Shown here piece by piece: positions 25,558 to 34,526 of a DNA stretch of 64,000 nucleotides. Made by a program: the position numbers and the translations under genes. Under the pieces are notes generated by a model. It had not been told where the DNA came from. It saw only the letters and a program-made list of their open reading frames with translations, and did not search any database. Source of the DNA: Kutzneria kofuensis (GTDB lineage Bacteria > Actinomycetota > Actinomycetes > Mycobacteriales > Pseudonocardiaceae); assembly GCF_014203355.1 (NCBI RefSeq), contig NZ_JACHIR010000001.1:8620038-8684037 (forward strand), written 5' to 3'. Position 1 is the first letter of the stretch. The number at the start of each line of letters is the position of its first letter.

Positions 25558-26391
25558 TCACGAGGTGTGGTGGGCCGCTTCCTCGATGACGTGCTGCACG
25601 GTGCCGGGGTGGGAGATCATCGACAGGTGGGAGGCGTTGATCTCGGTCACGGTCGAGCCGGCGCGCTTGGCCATGAATTCCTGCGCCGCGGCGGGCAGGG
25701 CGTGGTCGGCGGTTCCGATGACGTCCCAGCTGGGAATGCCGCTCCAGGCCGGCGCGCCGGACGGTTCGCCGAGCGCGGAGGCCGCGATCGGGCGCTGGAT
25801 GGCGGCGAGCTCGGCGGCCTGCGCGGCCGACAGGTCGTTGGCCAGGATGCTCCGGAACTGCGCCGGCGTGATGTAGGCGTCGACGACGCCGTCGGCCGAC
25901 GGCACGAAGGTGAGCGCGTCCGGGGTGACCTGGCTGCCCGGGAACTGGGTGGTCAGCCCGTTGAGGGTGTCGCCCTGGGCGGGGATGTAGGCGTCGACGT
26001 AGACCAGGGCCTTGACGTTGGTGTTGCCGGTGGCGGCGTTGGTGATGACGAAGCCGCCGTAGGAGTGTCCGACCAGGACGATCGGTCCGGGGACGGTCTT
26101 GAGGTAGCTGGCGAGGTAGGCGGAGTCGCCGGCCACGCCGCGCAGCGGGTTGGGCGGCACGTCGACGGTGTAGCCGTCGCGTTGGAGCCGGCTGACGACA
26201 CCGTTCCAGCTCGAACCGTCGGCCCACGCGCCGTGGACGAGCACGACCGTCGGCTTGGGCCCGTGGCCGTATGCCTGGCTGGTGGCGGCGGACACGGCCG
26301 CGCCGGGGATGAGCCCGGCGGCGACGGCGATGGCCGCGCCGACCAGGGCGAATCGGACTCCGCGCGAGCGCGGTCGGTGTGCTGTACGCAT
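25558..26391 (-). CDS. secreted alpha/beta hydrolase
   Basis: A 277-aa enzyme with a cleavable signal (basic start MRTAHRPRSRG, hydrophobic core, AVSAATSQA). The fold shows VVLVHGAWADGSSWNGV (oxyanion loop), the nucleophile elbow VGHSYGGFV, an acid near VIGTADHALP and the histidine in NASHLSMISHP. It resembles EstC-like esterases. AGGAAGGG stands before ATG 26391. It is on the same strand as the next hydrolase (26436-27233), 45 bases away, so the pair probably forms an operon. Confidence 0.85.
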   Translation of the reverse strand: MRTAHRPRSRGVRFALVGAAIAVAAGLIPGAAVSAATSQAYGHGPKPTVVLVHGAWADGSSWNGVVSRLQRDGYTVDVPPNPLRGVAGDSAYLASYLKTVPGPIVLVGHSYGGFVITNAATGNTNVKALVYVDAYIPAQGDTLNGLTTQFPGSQVTPDALTFVPSADGVVDAYITPAQFRSILANDLSAAQAAELAAIQRPIAASALGEPSGAPAWSGIPSWDVIGTADHALPAAAQEFMAKRAGSTVTEINASHLSMISHPGTVQHVIEEAAHHTS

Positions 26392-26435
26392 GGGTTTTCC
26401 CTTCCTAGGTGATGGAGCGTGGTACGGCAGGGGGG

Positions 26436-27233
26436 TCAGAGGCCCAGATGCCGCAGCCAAGCGAGGGTGTGGTCGGCGACCTCACGCCAGCCGTGGTCGA
26501 AGACCAGGGAGTGGCCCCGGTCGGGAAACGACCGGTAGTCGGTGATCGCGCTCGATCCGGCGTAGAGCTTGTACGCGGCCTTGGCGACGACTTCGGGGAC
26601 GGTGTGGTCCTGGCCGCCGCCGATGATCAGCAGTGGTCCACGGTCGTTGTTCCTGGTGTCCACCGCCGCCGGCGAGGACGTGCTGAAGTTGGCGGTGCTC
26701 GCCTCGAACAGCGGCTTGCCGGGGCCGGGAATGGCCCAGCGTTCGAACAGCTCGTCGGATTCGGCCTGCGGGATGGCGTTGCCGAAGCCGTAGCGGAACT
26801 GCTTGCTGGTGAGCGCGACCGCCTTCTTCTTGTTGCCCGGCTTGGACAGCACGGGCAGGCCCGAGCGGATCTGCGCGAACGGCACGGGCTTGACGCCCTT
26901 GATCTGGCCGGGGTCGATGGCGATCGCGGCGGCGGCGTGTCCGCCGGCCAGCAGTTTCTGGGCGATCAGGCCGCCGAAGGAGTGGCCGATGACGATCGGT
27001 TTGGCGCGCAGGCCGTTGATCACCTTCAGGTAGCTCGCGGTGATGTCGTCGATGCCGTGCCCGGCGAGGGCGGCGGCGTTGGCGCGGGTGGCGGCGACGG
27101 TGTCGGAGTCGCCGGGCCATCCCGGGGCGATCGGGTCGTAGCCGGCTTGTCGGTAGAGATCCACCCAGTTCTGCCACGAGTCGGAGTGGATCCACAGGCC
27201 GTGGATGAACACGACCGGCGTCGATGCGGACAT
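26436..27233 (-). CDS. alpha/beta hydrolase
   Basis: A 265-aa cytoplasmic enzyme without a signal peptide. Visible are VVFIHGLWIHSDSWQNW, the nucleophile elbow IGHSFGGLIAQ, an acid in GGGQDHTVPE and a histidine in PDRGHSLVFDHGW. GGGAGGA lies before the ATG. It leads the two-hydrolase operon. The upstream DNA (27240-27270) is AT-rich (ACTTAAACTGACTAATAACT), unusual here and probably the promoter. Substrate unknown. Confidence 0.87.
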   Translation of the reverse strand: MSASTPVVFIHGLWIHSDSWQNWVDLYRQAGYDPIAPGWPGDSDTVAATRANAAALAGHGIDDITASYLKVINGLRAKPIVIGHSFGGLIAQKLLAGGHAAAAIAIDPGQIKGVKPVPFAQIRSGLPVLSKPGNKKKAVALTSKQFRYGFGNAIPQAESDELFERWAIPGPGKPLFEASTANFSTSSPAAVDTRNNDRGPLLIIGGGQDHTVPEVVAKAAYKLYAGSSAITDYRSFPDRGHSLVFDHGWREVADHTLAWLRHLGL

Positions 27234-27456
27234 GTCCGAGTCCTCCCATTACTTAAACTGACTAATAACTCCACCTGGGCCGTAGCACCCTGCCGAGGAC
27301 ACGGGAATCCCGCGCCGCGGACCGCGCGGTCGAGCGAGGATGCAACACGGGACCACGGACTGCGCGCAGTTCACACCCGTGCTCTGCACGGCCAGACCGG
27401 GGTGGGACGGCCCGACCGGCCTCGGCGTGCCGGTCGGGCTCAGGACGTTTTCGCGG

Positions 27457-28659
27457 TCACACCGCCCGCACGCCGTCCTGCCACACCTCCCGCACGTTGC
27501 CGGCCAGGCCACCGAAGTCGTACGGGTCACCGGCGACGACCACGACGTCGGCGCGATGGCCGGGGGCGAGACGACCCAGCTCACCGTCGAAACCGAGCAG
27601 CCGCGCGGCCGACGACGTCGTCGCGACCAGCACGTCGGCAGGGCTCATGCCGCACGAGCGCATGAGACCAAGCTCCTCGAGGTTCGTCCCGTGTGGACCG
27701 ACGCCGCTGTCGGTGCCCATCGCGATCCGCACGCCCGCGGCGACGGCGCGGCGCACCGAGTCGGTGTGGACCTCGGCGACCTCTTTCGCCTTCCGCACCA
27801 CGGCGTCCGGCAGTGACGCCCCCGCCTCGGCAGCGCGGATCACGTTCACCGGCGCCACGAGCGTCGGCACGAGCCACGTGCCGCGCGCCAGCATGAGCTC
27901 GATGGCCTCGTCGTCGAGGTAGATACCGTGCTCGATGGAGCGGATGCCGGCGCGCACAGCGTTCTTGATGCCCTCGGTGCCCTGCGCGTGGGCCATCACC
28001 GCGCGGCCCTGCATCTGGGCTTCGGTGACGAGAACGTCGAGCTCCTCCACCGTGAACTGGGAATGCCGCGGATCGGAGCGTGGTGAGAGCACGCCACCGG
28101 TGGTGCAGACCTTGAGCACGTCGGCGCCCGCGCGCAGCAGCGTTCGCGCGACCCGGCGCATCTCGTCCGGGCCATCGGCCATCGCATCGGGCCGGCCCGG
28201 GTGCGGCAGCGACGCCGGAACGCAGTGGCCCGAGGGCAGCCAGCCGTCGCCGTGCCCGCCGGTGGGGCTGATCAGGCCGATGGCGATCTGCAGTCGAGGC
28301 CCGGAGATCAGCCCGTCGGCCACGGCCTGCTTGATGCCGAGGTCGGCGCCAGCCGCGTCGCGCACGGTCGTGATGCCGAGCTTGAGCGTGGTCCACAGGT
28401 TCCGGGCCGCCTCGTAGAACTGGTACGAGAACGGCTTCTGAACTTGCGGCAGCAGCCCGAGGCCCGACCCCACCACGTGCACGTGGCAGTCGAACAGGCC
28501 GGGCAGCAGCGTCGCGCCCGTGCAGTCGACGGAGAGGTCGCCGTCGAGGCCGGCGCCGACATCGACGATCACCCCGTCCTCGATCACCACGTCCGCCGGC
28601 GCGGGTTCGCTGCCGGTGCCGTCGAACACCGTGCCACCGGTGAATACCGTGCGGGTCAT
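27457..28659 (-). CDS. imidazolonepropionase-like amidohydrolase
   Basis: A 400-aa metal-dependent amidohydrolase. The metal ligands are seen in DCHVHVVG (HxH), LKVCTTGGV (likely carbamylated Lys), MAHAQG and IEHGIYLDDE (two His), and IAMGTDSGV (Asp). The end ELGRLAPGHRADVVVVAGDP is the family's C-terminal strand. It should cleave an amide, or act as a Xaa-Pro-like peptidase; many relatives hydrolyse N-acyl amino acids or dipeptides. It is divergent from the AraC-type regulator at 28837, which probably controls it. Confidence 0.87.
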   Translation of the reverse strand: MTRTVFTGGTVFDGTGSEPAPADVVIEDGVIVDVGAGLDGDLSVDCTGATLLPGLFDCHVHVVGSGLGLLPQVQKPFSYQFYEAARNLWTTLKLGITTVRDAAGADLGIKQAVADGLISGPRLQIAIGLISPTGGHGDGWLPSGHCVPASLPHPGRPDAMADGPDEMRRVARTLLRAGADVLKVCTTGGVLSPRSDPRHSQFTVEELDVLVTEAQMQGRAVMAHAQGTEGIKNAVRAGIRSIEHGIYLDDEAIELMLARGTWLVPTLVAPVNVIRAAEAGASLPDAVVRKAKEVAEVHTDSVRRAVAAGVRIAMGTDSGVGPHGTNLEELGLMRSCGMSPADVLVATTSSAARLLGFDGELGRLAPGHRADVVVVAGDPYDFGGLAGNVREVWQDGVRAV

Positions 28660-28836
28660 ACTGGTTCTCCTGCCTTCACGGGAACACCGGGCCAGCAGGT
28701 TGGCCGGCGAGCACCGCGCCGGTGGCCCCGGTGATGCCCACGATCAGCCGCACGATCGACTCCTCAACATTTTCGGTCCATCGGATTCGAGACTATGGTG
28801 GTTCTGCTCCTCCTACTGGCACGTTTTGGACAGGTG

Positions 28837-29718
28837 ATGGTCAGAAACGGACAGCATGCGATCGCGGCGCTGCCCTACCGCGCGCACGTCGTCGGGGTGC
28901 CGCGCGGCGTCAAGGTGAATGACTTCCCGGGCCTGCTGACTCGGGCCGCCGGGCACGGCGTCGACCCGTACGGTCTCAAACGACCCGAATTCCATGTGCT
29001 GGTCGCGGTGCGGACCGGGACCGTGCGCTGCTCGCTGGACTTCACCGACCACGAACTGGCTCCCGGCGACTGGTTGTGGGTGCGCCCAGGGCAGGTCTAT
29101 CGGTACAACTCCGGACTGGACGGCGTCGAGGGGCGGATCGTGTTGTTCCTGCCTGGCTTCCTTGACGGCGCCACGGCCGAGGTCGCCGGCGTCGACCGAG
29201 GCGCGTGGCAGCCGACCTCGGTGCCGGCAGAGGGCGAGGGCGACACCCTGTGGCAGGTACTGGGCCTGCTGGAACGCGAGTACGCGCGATGGGGCGAACG
29301 GCCGTCGGAGACGCAGTTGGAGGTGCTGCGGCACCTGCTCGCGGTACTCGTGCTGCGGCTTGCGGCTTTGCGTGGCACGCATGGGGAACCGAACGTCGCC
29401 GGGGATGCGTTCCTGCGCTTTCAGACGGCCGTCGAGCAGGGCTTCGCGCGTACACATCGAGTGGAGGACTACGCGGCACAACTCGGGTACAGCGTGCGTA
29501 CCCTGACCAGGGCCACCCAGACCGCGGTGGGGTGTGGCGCCAAACGGTTCATCGACGACCGGGTTCTGCTGGAAGCCAAACGCCTGCTCGTGCACACCGA
29601 CCTGCCGGCGGCGTCGATCGGGCAGCGGCTGGGCTTCCCCGGGGCCACCGTGTTCACGAAGTTCTTCCGTCAGCGGACCGAGCAGACGCCGACGGAGTTC
29701 CGGGCCGGCGGGGTCTGA
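28837..29718 (+). CDS. AraC family regulator
   Basis: A protein of about 293 aa with an N-terminal cupin sensing domain (HVLVAVRTGTVRCSLDFTDH, LAPGDWLWVRPGQVY) and a C-terminal double HTH (VEDYAAQLGYSVRTLTRATQ, AASIGQRLGFPGATVFTKFF, RTEQTPTEFRAG). ATG 28837 is taken because GGACAGGTG precedes it and the cupin begins soon after; ATG 28795 is possible. It probably regulates the divergent amidohydrolase in response to a small molecule. Confidence 0.87.
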   Translation: MVRNGQHAIAALPYRAHVVGVPRGVKVNDFPGLLTRAAGHGVDPYGLKRPEFHVLVAVRTGTVRCSLDFTDHELAPGDWLWVRPGQVYRYNSGLDGVEGRIVLFLPGFLDGATAEVAGVDRGAWQPTSVPAEGEGDTLWQVLGLLEREYARWGERPSETQLEVLRHLLAVLVLRLAALRGTHGEPNVAGDAFLRFQTAVEQGFARTHRVEDYAAQLGYSVRTLTRATQTAVGCGAKRFIDDRVLLEAKRLLVHTDLPAASIGQRLGFPGATVFTKFFRQRTEQTPTEFRAGGV

Positions 29719-29817
29719 ACGGTAACGACGGCTCACGACCACCTGCCCGCTCCGTCCAATGTGGTCCGCCACCGGACCGGGCCGGCCGTCCGGAGGAAGG
29801 GGACGGTCGGCGGCGGT

Positions 29818-29965
29818 TCACAGCTGGTAGATCGACTTCGTTCGTTGGAAGGCCGCGAGTCCGTCCGGGCCCAGCTCGCGGCCGATCCCGCTGTTCTTGA
29901 CGCCTCCGAAGGGCGCCCCGAGGTCGGGCAGGTAGCCGTTCACGCCGACACTGCCGGTGCGCACA
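29818..29965 (-). pseudogene. C-terminal remnant of an aldehyde dehydrogenase
   Basis: About 49 codons read RTGSVGVNGYLPDLGAPFGG, then VKNSGIGRELGPDGLAAFQR, then TKSIYQL and a stop: the exact end of a class-3-like NAD-dependent aldehyde dehydrogenase. The catalytic part is missing and no start is present. The join to the next gene-like sequence near 30054 may be the deletion endpoint. Confidence 0.85.
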
Positions 29966-30200
29966 AGGGCCCGGGTAGAGCGGGTCGAGTGGTGCGAGCG
30001 TCACCTTGCAGTGGTGGCGGACACCGAGCGGTGCGGTACGCGGGTGGGCGTAGGCCGCGACCGGCCACTCAGTCCCCGCCGCCAGCCGATCCGCCGCAAC
30101 CAGGAACCGGCCGACCGGCGCCGGGCAATGTCCGGAACCCTCCGACGAGAAAGCAGCGCGCGCATGGCTGGACGAGCGCCGGCCCAACGGCGACGTACGA

Positions 30201-30608
30201 GTGATCTGTGGCCAGCTCACTGTAGATGGGACTCGGTACGTCCTTGGCCACACGTTTGTAGGAAGACTCTCCTACGCGCCGTTCGTTGAGACTACGGAGC
30301 AGCTTGGTCGTGATGTAGCAGCCGGGTACCCGTACATCGTGGGTGATGTCTTGGCGAACACGGTGGACCGCACAGAGGACATTCCGCACGTGGTTCAGGG
30401 CGCGGTGCTCGAAAGCCGTGATGGCATCGCGACGTGGATGGCGCCTGTTCCGAGCGGTGGCTGGGATGAGGACTGGGTTGACGAGAGGACGGCGAGCACC
30501 TGGCGTGGACTGATGGAGATGGAGCGGGGAGAAGGCCTCCCCAGGAGTTTGTCGTACCTCATACGTCGGGCGCGACGCTTGAATGCCGTCGTGCCGTACT
30601 CGCCCTAG
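30201..30608 (+). CDS. hypothetical protein, possibly 5' truncated
   Basis: A 135-aa protein of lower GC than its neighbours with a balanced composition (YVLGHTFVGRLSYAPFVETT, DEDWVDERTASTWRGLMEME). GTG 30201 is the only possible start near the conserved-looking part. The same frame stays open and gene-like upstream to 30054 (ARAWLDERRPNGDVRVICG) but has no ATG or GTG there. Its true N-terminus may have been lost together with the aldehyde dehydrogenase gene next to it. I recognise no domain. Confidence 0.55.
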   Translation: MICGQLTVDGTRYVLGHTFVGRLSYAPFVETTEQLGRDVAAGYPYIVGDVLANTVDRTEDIPHVVQGAVLESRDGIATWMAPVPSGGWDEDWVDERTASTWRGLMEMERGEGLPRSLSYLIRRARRLNAVVPYSP

Positions 30609-30650
30609 TCACCGCAGACTCGGTCCTACAGGGTCTGCTCGATGTGGCCT

Positions 30651-31166
30651 TCAGCCTGCCGTGCTCGGCGGTGGCCCGAGGATCTCGACGCGGTGGCGCG
30701 TTGAGGCGTGGCCGATGGCGGCCGGGTCCAGCCGTGCCTGGTCCCACTCGCCGATGCCGGGTAGGCGATGCTCACGGGCGGGTTCGCCCGCCTCGGCCAG
30801 GAAGTGTTCGAAGCCACCGGGCGTGGTGATCTGCAACGCGTGCAGCGGCTCGTCCAATCCGACCACGAAAGTGTGCGCCAGCCCGACCGGCAGCATCACG
30901 AAGTCACCGGGACCCGCGACGAACTCCTTGCCGTCGCAGCTGAAACGGGCGGTGCCCGACAGCAGGTAGAACATCTCGTCCTCGTCGTGGTGGCGATGCA
31001 ACGGCGGCGCGAATCCAGCCGGATTGACGAACTCCGCGACGGTCAGCCGCCCTCTGGTGTCGACACCGCCCGCCTTGACCGTGGCGAGGCTGCCGAGGAA
31101 CCACCAGGACTGCCCGTCGGCGGGGCCGAGCACGTATGGACGAGTCGGCGGTGTGCTCTGGGACAT
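30651..31166 (-). CDS. cupin domain protein
   Basis: A 171-aa single-cupin protein of the quercetinase-like group. The metal site is visible in HRHHDEDEMFYLLSG (HxH...E) and the second motif in GDFVMLPVGLAHTF (final His). It could be a dioxygenase or a binding protein; substrate is unknown. It is divergent from a TetR gene and shares with it a promoter region holding a perfect palindrome, so the TetR protein likely represses it. Confidence 0.88.
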   Translation of the reverse strand: MSQSTPPTRPYVLGPADGQSWWFLGSLATVKAGGVDTRGRLTVAEFVNPAGFAPPLHRHHDEDEMFYLLSGTARFSCDGKEFVAGPGDFVMLPVGLAHTFVVGLDEPLHALQITTPGGFEHFLAEAGEPAREHRLPGIGEWDQARLDPAAIGHASTRHRVEILGPPPSTAG

Positions 31167-31182
31167 GGTCGCCTCAATTCGA

Positions 31183-31195
31183 TAGACAACGTCTA
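31183..31195. promoter_or_regulatory. palindrome TAGAC-AAC-GTCTA, probable TetR operator
   Basis: A perfect 5-bp inverted repeat with a 3-base spacer lies between the divergent cupin and TetR genes, close to both starts. An imperfect CTAG...CTAG pair follows at about 31193-31212. Confidence 0.55.
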
Positions 31196-31223
31196 GTGAA
31201 CATGATGCTAGTATCGCCGAACC

Positions 31224-31889
31224 ATGGACGATGTCAAGGACAGCCTCGGCGGGGCCGCCCGACGGCCCTACCGGTCTCCGTTGCGGCAGGAGAACGCCCG
31301 GCAGACTCGGCAGGCAGTCATCGCCGCGGCCCGCGAACTGTTCGTCACCCGCGGGTACGCGAGCACCTCGCTCAACGACATCGCGACCGCAGCGGGCGTC
31401 GCCCGGCCGACCGCGTTCGCCGCCTTCGGGTCCAAGCCCGCGCTCCTACGCCATGTACTCGACCAAACTCTCGCCGGAGACGACGAGCCCGTGCCGGTCG
31501 CCGAGCGGCCCTGGTTTCGCCCTGTATGGGACGCCGCGACCCCGGCGGACGTCCTGGACGCTTACGCGGGCGTGTGCGTGCTGATCAACGGACGCGCGGC
31601 ACGGATCTTCGAGGTCGTGCGCCGCGCGGCGGACCAGACCGCCGAGATCGCCGAGCTGTGGGAGACGTTGCAGCGCAACCGCCGCGCGGGCGCACGCATG
31701 GTCGTCGACCACGCCTTCGCAACCGGTCCGCTGGCCGCCGGGCTGGACATCGACCGCGCGACCGACATTCTGTGGATCTACAACGACCCCGCCCACTACG
31801 ACGCCCTGGTGACCCACCACGGCTGGTCCGAGCACGACTATCGCACCTGGCTGTCCAGCCAGGCCCGGCACGCCCTACTCGGGCCGTGA
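31224..31889 (+). CDS. TetR family regulator
   Basis: A 221-aa TetR protein. The HTH is seen in AVIAAARELFVTRGYASTSL, then DIATAAGVARPTAFAAFGSK, and a helical ligand domain follows. It is divergent from the cupin gene with a palindrome between them. No other target is evident. Typical length and composition. Confidence 0.9.
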   Translation: MDDVKDSLGGAARRPYRSPLRQENARQTRQAVIAAARELFVTRGYASTSLNDIATAAGVARPTAFAAFGSKPALLRHVLDQTLAGDDEPVPVAERPWFRPVWDAATPADVLDAYAGVCVLINGRAARIFEVVRRAADQTAEIAELWETLQRNRRAGARMVVDHAFATGPLAAGLDIDRATDILWIYNDPAHYDALVTHHGWSEHDYRTWLSSQARHALLGP

Positions 31890-32048
31890 CCAAGCCAGAC
31901 GGCGCAGCATCTGCACTGTCCAGGTGGGCGCAACGCACGACCAATCCTCATAGCCCATGCGCTCGTCAAGGCGACAGGACCAGCGATCAATTACCGCAGA
32001 AAGAAGTGCCGCGGTGACGGTGCCGGCCGGATCACCAGCGTGGTCCCG

Positions 32049-33170
32049 TCAGGAGGCGATGTTATTGCGTGTGGTGAGGGTGTCGGGGTGGTCGGGGCCA
32101 AGTCGGTGAATCGCCGTGTCGTGCAGCCGCTGGAAGTAATCCGCGGCCTCGGCCACCAACCCACACTCTGAGGCTTCGTCCGCCGCGAAACAGCACTGCA
32201 TGCCCGTCTGGCTCCCACAGACCGTCTCCACTGGCCGTCATCGCCGCCTCGGTGTTGGCGCGGAGTACCTGTCCCAGTGCGGTGTCCCGCTCAACCTCAG
32301 GCCACGCCTCGCACAGCGCGTCCGCCGCGACACGGGCCAGCACCGACAACCGCCCCTGCGACAGGCTGTCCCGTGCGGCGCGCTGAACCAATGCGTGGAC
32401 CCGGACCGCCCGAGGCGCTGAGCCCGGATCCCAGGTGATCAAGCCCAATCGATGCAGACACGCCAGCCCCTCCCGCGCATCCGCGGCATCCACGATATGC
32501 GTGGTCTGGTCGGCCAGCATCTCCAGCACAGCTTTGGAGCCGAAGACCTCGGCGGGGATGCCGTTGGGGTCCAACACACTGGCCACTTCCAACAGCCCGC
32601 CCGCCACCCCGGCCGGGGACAGACGGTTGGCGTACTCGATCGACAGCGACCAGGTCGAGGCCACCGTCTGCCGATGCTGATCAGGAAGCCCCTCGGCATC
32701 GGGCAACACCGAGACCAACGACCGATGCCGATCGCCCAGCAGCACCCGGTACTCCGCGCAGGTCAGTCACCGGTCGAACCGGTAGGCGCCCGCCTGGGCC
32801 AACGCCACCGGCAAAAGTACCCAACTCCGCCGCCAACTCCTCGACGCCGGCCAGCAGGTCCGGCTGCTCGGCCAATACCGCCGATAAGCCAGCGCCTCCG
32901 CAGGGGTGAACACATCGACCTCGACCCGCCGACGCCGGTGACCATCCAGGGCGGCGTCCCGACGCCGGGTCGTCACCACCACCCGCCCCGTCGTCGAGTG
33001 CGGCGGCCACCACTCCCGCACATCACTGGGCGCCTGGACGTCAATCGAGCACCAGCAACCACCTCGCGGTACTGCTCGCTAGCCACTCCAGCAGCCGCCG
33101 CGCAGCCTGCTCGGGGGTCGGAGTCCTCGTGCCCGGTCAGATCCGCGGCCTGCCGGCAGCAAGGTGGCGT
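32049..33170 (-). pseudogene. NB-ARC/TPR receptor gene, broken by several frameshifts
   Basis: Pieces of one NB-ARC-TPR protein lie in different frames: a Walker B-like region (EQAARRLLEWLASSTARWLL, then VLD followed by a stop), DVQAPSDVREWWPPHSTTGR, VFTPAEALAYRRYW, then the winged-helix part STWSLSIEYANRLSPAGVAG and HRLGLITWDP, and finally a TPR piece ending LGPDHPDTLTTRNNIAS. At least three frame changes are needed to join them, and the P-loop and N-terminus are missing. An intact relative lies at 60841-63663. Confidence 0.8.
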
Positions 33171-33739
33171 GCTGATGTGTCGGTCGCACGCGACGTGAAA
33201 CGCCGCCGTAGCGACGACACAACTGCTTGCGTTCGTGGCCTTGGCGGCCGCCGTAGTCGCGCCTACCGCGGCTACGGCAGCCGCGGCCGTTGGAGAAACA
33301 GATGTCCGTGCAGAAACAGCCGTGCGTCGTCTCGCGGATTGGCGACTTCGCATCGGATGTCGTCACGATCAACGAGGCCTGCCGCGACTACGTGGCCGCG
33401 ATCGCCGCGGGGACTGCGGTTCGCCAGCCTGACGCGCTTAGGAACGTACGAGACCGGCCGTGGCGACGGGGGTATCGCGCCAGGACCAGTCCACGGACCT
33501 GTTCGGCCGGCCGTGACCGGGCGCTGGAAGCCGGGCCGGATATCGGCACGGCTGCATGCTCCGATCGTGGACTCCCAGATTGGCCGCCACCCCAGCGGCT
33601 GCGCAATTGAGGACGCCGAGGCCGGCTACGACGACGATCATTAGCGTGAGGCATGGCAGCGAGTGCTTCCGCGGCGGTCATGGCGCCGCCACCCTCGACG
33701 TCCTGTTCGGCTTGGGTGCCGAGCGAGGCGAGCGGCGGA
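33171..33739. other. 570-base stretch without a supported gene
   Basis: A plus-strand frame at 33302 onward begins plausibly (MSVQKQPCVVSRIGDFASDV, NEACRDYVAAIAAGTAVRQP) but then turns into arginine-rich shadow sequence. It may be a fragment; I recognise nothing. Confidence 0.4.
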
Positions 33740-34186
33740 TCATTCTTGCGCGCGGCGGTGCGCAGAGCCTCCGTCGACCGGTGGCGCAGTCCCCATCGCC
33801 GACAGCCGGACCGGGTCGTCATCGATCTGGTGCTGCGACCGGCCAGCGGGCCAGGTCGTGAAGTTGTCGTTGCCCCACCGCGGAATTACGTGGAAGTGCA
33901 GGTGCGGTACGGACTGCTCGGAACCCGGCCCGCTGGCGTTCAGGATGTTGACACCCTGGGCTCCCAGCGCCGACCGCATGCCGTCGGCCACTCGTCTGAC
34001 CAGCACCATCGACGCGGCAAGTACGGAAGGCTCCGCGTCGAAGATGTCTGTGATGTGCGCGGTCGGGATGACCAGGGTGTGGCCGGGTGCGATCGGCATG
34101 CGCGGAGCGAATGCGCAGGTGGATTGGTCACGTGCGATCCACCTGGCGCTGTCGTCGCGTATGAGGTGACAGAAGACGCAGTCCAT
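33740..34186 (-). CDS. HIT family nucleotide hydrolase/transferase
   Basis: A 148-aa histidine-triad protein. It starts MDCVFCHLIRDD, continues with MPIAPGHTLVIPTAHITDIF and ends with the triad HLHFHVIPRW (HxHxH), the nucleotide-binding catalytic site. The C-terminal 30 residues are a polar extension. HIT enzymes split phosphoramidates or adenylylated compounds. ATG 34186 begins the conserved part. It is on the same strand as an IS630 remnant and a GNAT gene. Confidence 0.88.
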   Translation of the reverse strand: MDCVFCHLIRDDSARWIARDQSTCAFAPRMPIAPGHTLVIPTAHITDIFDAEPSVLAASMVLVRRVADGMRSALGAQGVNILNASGPGSEQSVPHLHFHVIPRWGNDNFTTWPAGRSQHQIDDDPVRLSAMGTAPPVDGGSAHRRAQE

Positions 34187-34253
34187 GCTGTGTGAGTTTT
34201 CCAGGTACGGCGCCGCACATCCCTTAGCTGGTGTCCCGGTGGTCCCGATGTCT

Positions 34254-34526
34254 TTACTTGGCGTTGTTGTCGACCAGCTTCTTGACATTGGCCTGGACGA
34301 GCCTGACCTTGGCCAGGATCTCGTCGGCGGTGGCGGTCCAGGCGAACGGCGGGGGGACGTCCGCCACCGACACGGGGTCGCTCGCGACCGTCCCGGCGAA
34401 GTCCAAGCCGGGGGACACCGTGCCGGCCCAGATCACCCGGGCCGGCACGGCATCGACTGTGAGGGAGACGATCAAGATTCTCCGGGGGCGGCGGAAGGTC
34501 GCGGGCGCGCTTCGTCGAGGTGTCAC
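34254..34526 (-). pseudogene. C-terminal remnant of an IS630-type transposase
   Basis: The last 30-35 residues (PPFAWTATADEILAKVRLVQ, then ANVKKLVDNNAK) resemble the end of IS630 transposases, 'PFxWTKTADxILxxV'. The DDE catalytic region is missing. The first half of this 90-codon frame is not recognisable. Confidence 0.45.
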
